This document shows positions 1 through 9,985 of a stretch of 64,000 nt of DNA, piece after piece. Under the pieces are notes generated by a model that saw only the letters and a program-made list of their open reading frames with translations, did not search any database and was not told where the DNA came from. Source of the stretch: Halictus rubicundus (Eukaryota > Arthropoda > Insecta > Hymenoptera > Halictidae); contig NC_135150.1 in NCBI RefSeq assembly GCF_050948215.1, forward strand, positions 19,881,943 to 19,945,942, given 5' to 3'. Position 1 is the first letter of the stretch; each line of letters opens with the position of its first letter. Both the position numbers and the translations under genes were made by a program.

Positions 1-676
1 GACCGCGCGGCGAATTTATTGTAAACTGCGGCCGCGAATCGATTCCGCCCGGCGACGCACGAGCTAACGAAAATGCGTCGGCTCGCTATGATTCGATTCA
101 ATTAATTTCGCGCGAGCTGTTTCCGCGTTCCCCCAACCCCAGAAAATATGGCCCTCCCCTGAATCTCCAGGAGAAACTCCGGTTCGAAGTATGTTGTTTG
201 TTTGCCAGTGCTCGAAAACGGTTACGTCAATTCTGGCCCATGAAGCTGTTCTGTAGAATCCTTACTCTGAGCAACGATAAGCAAATGCGTAATATTTGTT
301 AAATAGAACCGGTAGGAAATGCGTTTGTCAATGATTAGACTGTAGAGTTTTACTACATATATAAGGATGTACATAATGATTGTATTGTCTGATGTAATAA
401 TTATAATAAATTAAAAAATAATTAGACTGCGTAGGTAAATGAATATTATGAATTAAATCGTATTGTTGTTTTGGTTTTATTTAGAAGATACAAGTAAATA
501 AACAAATACATTAGTGAAACATATGTTATCGCTGTTAAAGATTAATGGTATGTCGTATTGATGTGCCTGCACACACCAATTACAAGTTATCTTACCGACA
601 CGACTGTACACACTATGCAAATTCGATCTAATTTGTTAAGAAAGCAAATTGCGCGTGAAAGGAAGCTTGGGAAGTA
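1..676. other. non-coding stretch, nothing recognised
   Basis: Mixed sequence that begins GC-rich and turns AT-rich after about 300. I see no open frame of substance, no inverted repeat and no family shared with the rest of the window before the Tigger-like element that follows. Confidence 0.5.
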
Positions 677-842
677 CAGTGATTTCTCTATATATGTCGC
701 CGAGGCCTGGATGATAAACGTCGCGGAATTATCCCCACTACCGCGGGGTATATCCCGTGAGGGGCCGCGAGGCTCGAGGCTCCTGGACGATATATGTCGC
801 TGGCAAGATCCGTACGTGTTGACATATGTCGAGAATTCACTG
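677..842 (+). mobile_element. Tigger/pogo-like MITE, short copy
   Basis: The element starts CAGTGATTTCTCTATATATG and ends CGAGAATTCACTG, with TA on both outer sides (675-676 and 843-844), the target duplication expected of the pogo/Tigger group. The inside carries the family's hallmark palindromic block ending in GCGGGGTATATCCCG. At 166 bp it has no room for a transposase, so it would have to be moved in trans. It lacks the middle segment present in the copies at 27525 and 31859, so it is an internal-deletion variant. Superfamily placement is by TIR style and TSD only. Confidence 0.75.
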
Positions 843-2044
843 TAATAAAATGTGTCAAGCAACCAGCGTTCGACGCGCGGACAAAAATTATGTGCGAAGC
901 CCCGGGCTCGCGAATCCTCTCTCCCCGGGTGTTTTTCTTTTTTTTTCGGTTATATTTTTTTCCTCCCGCTTAACAAAATACCAGCGCAAGGGAGCACACC
1001 GGGGAATCGCGAGCCGGCTGGCGTTCCGCCAGTTTTGCAGCTCGTCGATAGGACACTTCACGCGCGATAAGTGCACTACTCCCGGTTGCACAGCTGCGTC
1101 AATGAAAATTCGCGGCGCCACCATTATCAGCGAAATCGCGGTTACGTGGAAGCGCTTTCGACAGATAACAGGTATACGTTTCCGCATATTTATGCACTCG
1201 CGACCAACCCCTACCTCTCTCTCTCTTTTCTCGCCGAACGTTTTCCTGGTATCGGGGTCGCGCGATACGGTATATATTTTCCCCGACACTTACACAAACA
1301 TGAAACACGACTTTCTTTCTCCCTGGAGAGACAAACGGGCGCTCGTTGGCTTCCTATGCGATTGTCTGCGTGCGCTGCTGGCGGCGTGGCGAATCGATAC
1401 TCGAAATTGAAACGCGTTTCGCGATACGATCGCGGTTACCGCGTCTTTATGACGGGAATTTTTATCATCGTTATTAGACCGCCGGATCTTTACGCGAACG
1501 GCCATTTTCATCGATTGCGTCACGGAGACTGCGGCCCGAGGAAAATTGATTTCGACAGATGGAGGAGTCTTCGGGATGATTGTGATGCCGGAATGACGCC
1601 TGCAACATTCTGTCCGAGTGCTTTATGCGTTCACGCGTTTGATTTCAAAGTGCGTGCACGTGAGGACATCGGAGGAAACTAATGCAATATCCGGATATGA
1701 TTTTTATTCGGAACAATTTTCCTTTATTCTGAGTTTGACAAGAACGCTCAAAGTTTTCACATCCATTTTTAATGTCAAATAGCGGCGGTATTGGCGACGG
1801 AATTTTTATACGGTTATAGCATCTGCAACAATTTCATATATATAAATTATTACGATTTTTCTGAAATCGTTTATGGAAATGGAACACGAACATCTGTGGT
1901 CTGCTAATATCAATCGGTAACAATGTAGATACTTTTTTCTGTTGTCTTTTCCGTTGGGACGAATATGCTTATTTTCACTAGGAAGGAAGATTATGCACAT
2001 TAACAGTTGCATTAGTGTTTGTTCTTTAGTCAACCACTAGTTAT
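843..2044. other. non-coding; overlapping chance open frames
   Basis: Long open frames overlap here in different phases (826-1410 and 1071-1682). They are arginine- and serine-rich, resemble nothing I know and run through simple GC-rich sequence, which points to chance. The last 300 bases are AT-rich with no recognised feature. Confidence 0.45.
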
Positions 2045-2316
2045 AAAAGTCTGACTAACAAGCAGACGTGTAAAAGAATGTTTACCAACTATATAATAAA
2101 CAACATCGTTTTTAATTATACCATTGTCCGGTAGATTTCATATTCTCGAACCAAACACTATTTAAAGTCTCATCAGAAGTCAGACGTTTGAAGGAACAGT
2201 TGCCAACAGCACAATGAGCAAATATCATTCTTAATCGTATTGTCTGGTACCCGCCATATTCCCGTACCGAACACAGCTGGAAACTCTCATCAACAATCCA
2301 GACTCCGCACCGATAA
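2045..2316 (+). repeat. diverged tandem repeat, unit about 119 bp
   Basis: Two full units and a partial third follow each other. Each begins AAAGTCT or AAACTCT, continues with a CAGACG-like core, and contains a TTGTCYGGTA block followed by a CATATTC block. The unit starts near 2045, 2164 and 2280. By eye the two full units agree at roughly two thirds of positions, so the duplication is old. Confidence 0.6.
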
Positions 2317-2753
2317 AATTAAAAACCAATCTGTCCATAAACTTCCTCCGATCTCAAGACCAGCGAAAGTTTATCGCGTCGCGGAATGATTCCACCAATT
2401 CCAGCGCGATTCGCACAATTCCGGCAGCCATAAAGAGTACGTCGTTCGCGGAAACATGGAAGAGCGAGGGCGTCGTCGTTCCCTCGGCCGAGTCGTCATC
2501 GTGGAATATTAAATTTTCCAGTCGCGATTAACGCGCGTCCGCTCGTAAACCAGCCGGCAGAAATGAAGTCGCAAAGCTGATTACGCGCGATGCAGTCACC
2601 GGGAACGATCTTGCTTGACGCGTGCATAATTCAGAGACGAGCCGCGGGAAAGTTCGGTGCCGGACTCCCCGTTTTAAATTCCATGCATCGGTAACAATGT
2701 ACGAACACCGTTTACCCCGCGACTGGACGCCGACGAATCTCTGAGACTTCTTT

Positions 2754-2757
<4 letters not shown>
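2317..2757. other. non-coding stretch
   Basis: GC-rich sequence with scattered CpG and no family repeat or plausible reading frame recognised. Confidence 0.4.
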
Positions 2758-2798
<41 letters not shown>

Positions 2799-2806
2799 TT
2801 CTCTCC
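2758..2806 (+). repeat. (CT)n microsatellite
   Basis: An almost pure CT tract with CTTT and CCC interruptions at both edges. Frames through it read as runs of Arg-Glu or Ser-Leu and are not genes. Confidence 0.9.
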
Positions 2807-3508
2807 GGATGCATTCGATTTTGAGAAGTGACGAGGACCGGATGTCTCGGAGACACTGTCGATTCCCCGGAGTTCGGCGAAACGAGAACAGCGACGAAAT
2901 CACCCCTTTCGAACGAGGGCCGAGAGTCCCGCGACGGGACCTCGCTCATGCTTCTGAAATATGCATTGCCTATTTGGCCGGGTTCGGGAACTCGGCGACG
3001 ACTATCGTCTACGCTCGAGACTCTACGCCGATTTCCATAGCCGTAGAATCGGACGAATCGGCCGCGGAACAAACGCGGATTAGGTTCTCCCAGGCGCAAA
3101 TTCACCCGTAAGAATTCGACGAGGAAAAACATCGAAATTACTGGAGAACGCGGAGGAAGGAGGGACGCTGCGAGAGTCGGTCGATGGAAATTTAATTCCA
3201 GCGTCGTTCATTTTAATTGTACTTGGAGGGGCAAGAAGTAATTCGATTTAGTACGCGACGTTGGTAGCAATATTTACAACTCTGTGTTAAGATTATTGTG
3301 TTAGGAGAGCTACGTTTTTCTTCGAATTGGATGCTCAATATGTATTCAACGGTATCGACACGTTGCGAGTTTCTATAACTCGAAAAAATATTTGGAATGT
3401 GTTGCATGAACGAGTCAGGCAGAAGCGAAAACAACTCCCAAAATTAAGAACTTTTTATTAAATATCTCAAAAACGATGAAGTGTGGCGGCTACCTCCTAC
3501 TGATCTCT
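2807..3508. other. non-coding stretch
   Basis: GC-rich up to about 3200, then AT-rich. The open frames on both strands at 2674-3132 cross the adjoining CT tract and are not credible genes. No repeat family recognised. Confidence 0.4.
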
Positions 3509-3806
3509 ATATACAGGGTATCTCACCTAACTCGACCATCTAAAATATCGCGCTTGTTTTTTATGATAGAAAAAAATTTCAGAGGAAAACTGAAGGTCAT
3601 GCGAAGGTCATAATATTACAAGTCGTCGGATTCGTCTTGACCTCGGTTATCATATAGCGATAATAAAAATATATCATTCCACTTAAAAAAACTTCGATGA
3701 CCTGTAAATCTCAGAAAATATAGCCTTGAACAAATTTCTTTGCCAATCACAATATTTGCCCCTCTGAGCCAACTAATGTTTTCCTCAGGGAGTGACACCA
3801 TGTATA
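3509..3806 (+). mobile_element. MITE with TATACAGGGTATCTC end, arm deleted
   Basis: The left end starts TATACAGGGTATCTCACC and the right end finishes CACCATGTATA. The body matches the copy at 41727-42145 over most of its length: both share a GATAGAAA block, a block reading AAGGTCATRATATTACARG, and a CCCCTCTGARCCAACT-type block. This copy lacks about 60 bp of the right inverted arm that the other retains, so it is a deletion derivative. The ACAGGG-type end resembles arthropod Tc1/mariner-group MITEs, but the superfamily is not proven. Confidence 0.6.
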
Positions 3807-3839
3807 CCGTCTTCAACTGCCTTCCGATATCACAGCGTC

Positions 3840-4002
3840 AAAGGGTGCGCGTCCATTTGAGAGTAAAACGTCAGTGTTTTATTTTGCACGACAGAGTGCT
3901 ATCGGAAAGTGCTATTCCTTTCGTGCAAAACAAAACACTGACGAATTTGCCTCTCGAGAGTAACTCGCGACAGTTTCGCTTTCAAATGAACACGCACCCT
4001 TA
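3840..4002 (+). mobile_element. fold-back MITE
   Basis: An inverted repeat nearly fills the element. It starts AAGGGTGCGCGTCCATTTGA and ends TCAAATGAACACGCACCCTT, and a second pair of arms inside reads GTCAGTGTTTTATTTTGCAC against GTGCAAAACAAAACACTGAC. A single-stranded copy would fold into a long hairpin. I see no clear TSD and no second copy here, so the family is open. Confidence 0.65.
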
Positions 4003-4007
4003 GGCAG

Positions 4008-4200
4008 GGCCGAGGTCGCCAGATCAAGACTTGTCCCCCCACTCTATTTCCCCTTCTACCGCGCTATTCCCCTCGCTTCCGCCACGGCCCGGTCACGTGA
4101 TCGAGTTCCTGCACGTGTCACAATGTCAAGTGGCTAACCTGGTACTGGCAGGGAGGGGGTAACTTTTTGCTCTCAATTGGCACTACCTCCCCTCATCAGG
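4008..4200 (-). repeat. CACGTG-core dispersed repeat, copy 1
   Basis: The reverse complement matches 36655-36830 in order: TTACC followed by a CTC.CTGCC block, an ATTGTGAYACRTGCAGGA block, TCACGTGA, GGCCGTGGCG, GGTAGAAGGGGAA, then TCTGGCGACC. A shared ordered set of blocks shows a dispersed repeat family rather than chance. The ends are not defined by TIRs, so the element type is unknown. Confidence 0.6.
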
Positions 4201-4220
4201 CAACTATGCGTCTAAGCCAG

Positions 4221-4261
4221 GGCCCGCTAGATAGCCTTACCGCCGAGTCCTCTAGCGGGCC
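4221..4261 (+). repeat. perfect 11-bp stem hairpin
   Basis: GGCCCGCTAGA at 4221-4231 is the exact reverse complement of TCTAGCGGGCC at 4251-4261, with a 19-base loop. It is not followed by a T run, and no gene lies beside it. Confidence 0.7.
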
Positions 4262-4824
4262 AAGGTCAAAACGCTCCTTTTCCTTTTCTCTCGCACAATT
4301 TCAGCCGCCGCCATAGTAAGATCTAGCGGAAATTTTCAAAACTCAGTTTCTGCGCCTTTCGGCGGCAAATTTACCCGTAAAAGCAGACACTAGAACAATT
4401 TTCTAAAGAAGTATGTAACGAATATCTTGAACCGAAGCGTAGGATAACATCGAGTGTTTGACGGTGGTAGCGGAACGTTTAATAAAATCGTCGGTGATAA
4501 AGGTTCGAATGCGAACGGTTCCAGGAATCTGTGCGGGAGGAAACGCATCGGTTTCCCGAGGTGACGAATCGAGGATCGACACCGTGGAAAACAGTGTATC
4601 GATTCCGCGATAGCCTGTTAAACGGTCCGGCGTATTTTCTCGTCGCCGAGAGTAGTGACTTTTCGACGCGGCCGTCGAAACAGAGGGGGTATTCCTCGTT
4701 TCAATCAATCGGCAACGGCGATAAATCAAAGAGATTAACGACAGCCGATTCACGACTTCAGGAAGCACGGTGCTCTATTTACGGGACGGTCGATTTAGGT
4801 CGATAATGCGGAAGGACGACAGAA

Positions 4825-4828
<4 letters not shown>
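4262..4828. other. non-coding stretch
   Basis: GC-moderate sequence with overlapping open frames on both strands (4403-4768 minus, 4531-4806 plus). Neither resembles a known protein. No repeat family recognised. Confidence 0.4.
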
Positions 4829-4868
<40 letters not shown>

Positions 4869-4880
4869 AAGAGAGAGGAG
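4829..4880 (+). repeat. (AG)n microsatellite
   Basis: Pure AG for about 28 bases, then an impure purine tract (GGGAG, GGAA, GAGG). The strand is uniformly purine, the same class as the tracts at 9532, 15123, 29621 and 38908. Confidence 0.9.
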
Positions 4881-7800
4881 AGAGGATGCAGTTCGCGCAC
4901 CTATATCGATATACACATCGGTGCCGGGTAGTATAATAGAATGCATTCGAGGCCGCAGCACGTGCATGCCCTATCCTTCCGCGGATATTAATGGTGCAAG
5001 ATATTGCTTTCGCACCGGCTATACCCGCCACCCAGCCGTTCTATGCACTGCTATGTATTATTAATGCCGTCGCGAGACAAGAACGGGACCCGCGCGATCG
5101 GCACCGACGCGTCGTGTTTTAACCTCTTATCGGACGACCAATCCTTTTAGCTTAGGCGAAACGCGACCCCCGACACCCCCGAAAAACAAATTACCCCTCC
5201 CCGACACCGAGCTACAGACTCTCAAACACCATAAACCGCTTTAGCGAACGATATTCGTGCTGCACTCCCCAAGAAGTAAATTTCTCTCCCTTAAAATCGA
5301 GTAACTGACAACGAGTTTTCTAAAATATACGACCTGGGCAATTATTTGCTTCTACATTTGAACTTAGGTGTGCCAAGAATCTGCTTAGACACTACAGAAT
5401 GAAAAGAATAAAAGTGGAGATAAATTTCAATCTTATTCTGCCTTTGTTAAAACAGTTTTAATGAAATCTTTATTCAGACCTCGAGAGAACAAAATACAGA
5501 AGAGAGTATTCAATAAAATATAGGTAACTCCTGACAACTCGATGCTTGTTTTACACAGTTTCTAAAGGTTCCCCTTCAACAATAGTACGACGAGTTATGT
5601 TCGCGTAACACAATCATTACATTTATTTTAGTTTATTTTAGTATAGCACGGAACCAATTAACCATGTTATTTTAAGATTACCTACAGTCAACTGAGTTAC
5701 TATTTATCTAAAAATTGCATGAAATAAACGGACCGGATGAAATCTTAGCAGGTTAGTTTTTCAAAAATAGTGAAATATCTCTGTCTGGAGAAACGAGTGG
5801 AGATTCTTACGATTTTGGGGGTTGGCGAAGCCCCAGCCAGAGGCAATCGTAATTTCCACGGATCGTTCGATACCCTCGCAGTAGCGAAGCAGTACCGAAC
5901 GACCGCCAGGTTGCGGGAACACGGAAAAGCCGAGATTTCCGGCTAATTATTCGTAGAACGTGGGGGGAGAGGGGAGGGGGATCGAGAAGCCGTAAGAAGT
6001 TCTCGAGAACCGCCGGCATTCGGCCGTGAACCAAGGGGGTTAACTTCGCAGCCTGTTTTCCCGTCGAGTTGAGTCGAGTCGGGCACACAATGGCCGGCGC
6101 AATACTTGCGTTCCCGGGCGACAATTTGTCATGGCCGCAATTTAAAGTCCCGCGCTGCCCGTAATAAGGAATTATATCTGCAGCCTAACAGCCTGACGGC
6201 CTCTGAAATATTCGGGAAGTTTCCCCGAACCGTCTATATTTCGGCTACTGGACCCAGCCTCGACAGTCTCCTCTTAAACGTCTCCGTCTTCGATTTTATC
6301 ATCTGCTGCAGAAAAAGGGGACCAACTTGACAGTGAACCTTAGTAATTTCCATAGGTTTCTTACACAAAATTAAAATTTCCGGAGTCAATTGCAGGAGAT
6401 GGAATTTAAGTAAAAGTGCTCTTCTAATAATTTTAATAAATCGAGAATAACATCGTCATTCAATTCTTCTAATAGCCCTACAGGTTCGTATTCGACCGTT
6501 CCATTATGATCTAAATTTAATTACGCTTAGATTAAACGGTGCACAGAATTTACGGACACTGTTTCCAATCATTTCGGGGTAGCATTACCGACTAATTCGC
6601 CGCTCGTCGGAGCAAAAGGGCCCTCGAGTTCGAGCAGGATTGAAACCAGTCGGAGGAACGTCCTAATCTTTTTTCACGGGGGCGTCTTCTGCCCGCGGAA
6701 GACGGGCACGAAGGAGTCGTGATCCGCGCGATCCATTAATTCCTCGTTCAATTAGTAGGCCCGGAGGATGATCCGCGGAGTTTCTTCGAGAGGGTCGGAG
6801 GAGAACGGTCTGCGACAGAGACGACCGGAGATCTGGGCACCGGGGCTCTTCGAGACCGTCCGCGGATTAGAATCAAGCACCCGGACGGAAAAGTCGGGTC
6901 GCCGGATTAATTTGCGACGGCTCGTTGAAACAGATCCGGAGATTTATCGAGAAACGATGACCCCCGACCGCCCAATCGCCTTCTAGCCAGGCCTGGCCAT
7001 TTTCTCGCGATCGAAGACACTTGCAGTTAGGCGGTGGTCTTCTTCTTCTTCTCGGAGCAGCGAGGACGAACGTTTTCTTCGTCGTTCGTTCGTTTCGGGA
7101 CCCACACCCTCGTAATCCACAGCCTCGCTAACGAGACGCCGAGTTTGTCAACGTCTTTACGGCCTTTCGAGGACCTTCGAGGGTCTCCAGCCTCGACTAA
7201 GGGCAGAGAAGGTGGGCGAAAATAAGTTGGGCTCTGCAGGGATGAATTTCTTTTTGGACAGGAACCACAGAATTGGACATTGTTGCGTTTCGCGCAGTTT
7301 TTAATCCGGTTTTCGTTCGTGTAACTGAACTTTTATAGGACATAATACGTTTCAACAGATTCGTTACCAGTGTGGCACATTTTTTTACCATATTAATTCT
7401 GTGCGTGCGTTCGTTAAAGGGATACAACATAGCATGAGAGAGGATTTATAGCTTTCCTGGGACAAGTTCACTTTTCATATTTTGAAAGAATATACATACA
7501 ATGGGATGCATGAAGTGGAACATTGTAACCATGAAGACAAAGTTTTGGTGTCAAGTTTTTTGGAGTTAAGTGGACCGTCGAGTCGAAGTTTGTAAAGAAA
7601 GTTTATAAAAGAGGTTCACGTCCAATCTTCTAGAATGTACACGCAGTACTCTGTACTATAATTTCGCCAAGTGTTACACTTTTCCATCATGATTTTCTCA
7701 TAAGCTGCATCAAGAATTCGCACTGAAAATATAACCCGATGGAGTCCAGCAGTTCAGCAGTGCAGTCACAACGAGATGATACGATTAAACGTGCATAGAT

Positions 7801-8366
7801 TTAACGTTTACGCTTCCATAAACGGCGCAGAATTAAATGAAATGTAACGATCCCTTTAAAAACATAAAGTCAGTCCTCGCGTGCAGCTACAATGCGAACC
7901 ACTGCAAACTTCCATTTACACCAGAAACATTTCATTCAGACGCCCCGCACGCGAACGATGTCCACGCACTTTCAAACGTATTGTGAGTATTCAATATCGG
8001 GAGAGTGTGAAACGTATTTGTCAATATTCAACGGTGGCGTGAGCCACTTTCGCCGGCACGCTCTTGAAAATAATGCGGTTCATTCCACCGTAAATATATC
8101 CCCATCGGCGGTGTAAAATATATTTGTCAACGTCCCATATTGGGGGAGGGAGAAGGAGGTGAATCGCGTTCGAGCATTCTGCAAAACATCCAGGCTAATT
8201 GTGGTGTAAATATTCAACGCATGCGGAACGTATTTAATCGAATCAAATTCAGAACTATTGTGTCCCTACTCGAATGCTAACCAACAGAAAAGTCCGAGAA
8301 TGAATCCACGTACAGCAGCGTCCGAGGTTAAGTTCTGTAAATCCGTGTAACTGCGTTAATAATTAA
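4881..8366. other. 3.5 kb non-coding stretch
   Basis: No gene or clear mobile element seen. The composition alternates: 5300-5800 and 6330-6550 are AT-rich, while 5800-6330 and 6600-7230 are GC-rich with many CpG. Open frames here (for example 5807-6124 minus, 6768-6986 plus) are short and unlike known proteins. Around 7980-8130 a GTATTTGTCAA-type phrase recurs, a possible old local duplication. Confidence 0.4.
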
Positions 8367-8485
8367 TAGATTAGGGATTCTAAGAATTTATAGCAAATTG
8401 TAACTCTCTTGAGCCCATTGAAGAAGGAAAGTAATTTCTGCATAGCTTCTTACAATTTTTATTTTGCATAAAGATGCCCAGTGTG
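8367..8485 (+). mobile_element. hAT-like MITE, TAGACTGCGGA family, deleted copy
   Basis: The element begins TAGATTAGGGATTC and ends GCATAAAGATGCCCAGTGTG, a degraded version of the inverted ends TAGACTGCGGA and CCGCAGTCTA seen elsewhere. It is bounded by a perfect 8-bp direct repeat, ATAATTAA, at 8359-8366 and 8486-8493. An 8-bp duplication is typical of hAT transposition. At 119 bp it is shorter than the 180-189 bp copies, so it has lost internal sequence. Confidence 0.65.
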
Positions 8486-8506
8486 ATAATTAATACACGA
8501 AAAAAG

Positions 8507-9145
8507 CAGGGACTAAAAATAACAGTTATTCTAAAATTTTCTACGATAAAGATTCTGAATAAAAAGTTGATTATTATTGAAATTTAATATAATCTGCACA
8601 AAATATAAAGAAAAAAATTTGAAGAACAAAATCATTATAAAATATCGATTTTTATACTTTTTGGTTACAAATAACAGTTATTAGTGTCCAAAAAATTGGA
8701 TCCTCCTCGATAACTGTTATCGATGAAGAAAAACTGTTTCGAGAAATTTATTAAATAATTGATTGTCTACCACTTGAAAGTTGTACTATTTAGTAATAAC
8801 TATTACAAATTTCCTTCATCAATAACTGTCACGAGCGTTCGAAATGAACTTCTGTCATTGATAACTAGTTATGAGCGATAGAAATAAATTTATCTCTTTG
8901 ATAACTAGTTATGAGCGATCGAAATAAATTTATCTCGTTGATAATTGTTATTAGTGATCGAAATAAATTTCTCTAATTGATAACTGTTATAAGGAGTCGA
9001 AATGAATTTCTCTCAACTATAACATTTATCGATAAGGGAAAAAATTTTTGATTACTTATAATCCTTATTTGTAACCAATACGATTTTAGAAATACTTGTT
9101 ATTCCATGACTTTTTTTCTTTTCGGTTATAACTGTTATGGTCCCC
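8507..9145 (+). mobile_element. hAT-like MITE, CAGGGACCA family, copy 1
   Basis: It starts CAGGGACTAAAAATAACAG and ends TAACTGTTATGGTCCCC. It shares its whole outer structure with 14020-14591 and 60226-60711, including TTTTTGGTTACAAATAACAG and GGATCCTCCTCGATAACTG blocks. The flanks GAAAAAAG and GAAAAATA are an imperfect 8-bp duplication. This is the longest copy because its middle holds more tandem units. No transposase is encoded. Confidence 0.75.
8820..9016 (+). repeat. about 40-bp palindromic minisatellite inside the hAT-like MITE
   Basis: Five consecutive units of 39-40 bp each contain a GATAACTAGTTATGAGCGAT-like palindrome and a GAAATAAATTTATCTC-like linker. The two middle units differ at only a couple of positions. 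The two sister elements carry the same motif in fewer copies and partly in the opposite orientation, so the array expands, contracts and flips within the family. Confidence 0.7.
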
Positions 9146-9529
9146 GAAAAATACTATTAAAATCTTTCTAGGATACCGCTGAAAACGGACTTTTTTCCTC
9201 TTGTTCGGATCAAATAACCCGCTGTGCGGCGTCACTTTAACCCACAAATTAAGGAACAGCGCCGCGGTTAATGTCTCTCTTAAAACGCTCGAATTACGCT
9301 CGTTCTCGTACGGCAGAACGGGCAGATTTGTGCTAAACAAGTTTGTTAATCTCGCCGACGTCGCCGTCGGGGACGTCGGGCGAAATAGTTGCGCAATATT
9401 TTGCGGGTTGAATTATAGAAATTATCCTCGAGAACCGCCCGGAGGAGTCTCTCCGGGTCCCGTTGCAGGCTCGATGAGCTAGAAGGAGCACAGATAGATC
9501 GAGACGACAGAGAAATAGAGATTGCGAGC

Positions 9530-9531
<2 letters not shown>

Positions 9532-9574
<43 letters not shown>
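9532..9574 (+). repeat. (GA)n microsatellite
   Basis: Pure GA dinucleotides for more than 40 bases. About 370 bp downstream a CT tract of similar length lies in the opposite polarity. Confidence 0.9.
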
Positions 9575-9578
<4 letters not shown>

Positions 9579-9939
9579 AGAGGGGATCGGGCGGAGACGA
9601 AGAGGCAGGGTTAATCGCGGTTCGGGGGAACGATTCAAATGGATTCGAAGGTAATTTGAATAATTGTCAAATGCCGCGTGCCGCGACGAGTCGGTCGGTA
9701 CCATGTACTTTCTTGGTTCGCGTCTGGAGCCTCGTTCGTTGTCCTGTTCGACGACCTCGTCGCCGTTGTCGTCGTCCTTCGGGCTCGTGTTTCCCCGTGG
9801 CATTTCAAAATCAATTTGTCTTCCACGCCGCTCTCCATTCCCTTCAATTTGGCTTGTAAATGTCGTCTGAATATATTTCGCTGGTCGGAGAAACCCGGGC
9901 CAATCTCTGTCCCCGAATCCAGCTGAACGTCGAACGCCG

Positions 9940-9942
<3 letters not shown>

Positions 9943-9981
<39 letters not shown>
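9943..9981 (+). repeat. (CT)n microsatellite
   Basis: Pure CT dinucleotides, then an impure pyrimidine tail to about 10010. With 9532-9574 it forms an inverted purine/pyrimidine pair that could fold back on itself. Confidence 0.9.

Positions 9982-9985
<4 letters not shown>

Noticed and set aside
826..1682. Overlapping open frames of 194 and 203 codons
   Set aside because: They overlap in different phases, are Arg/Ser-rich, match no family I know and lie in GC-rich DNA where stops are rare.
2041..2320. CRISPR-like direct repeats
   Set aside because: Units are long and diverged without uniform spacers; the context is eukaryotic.
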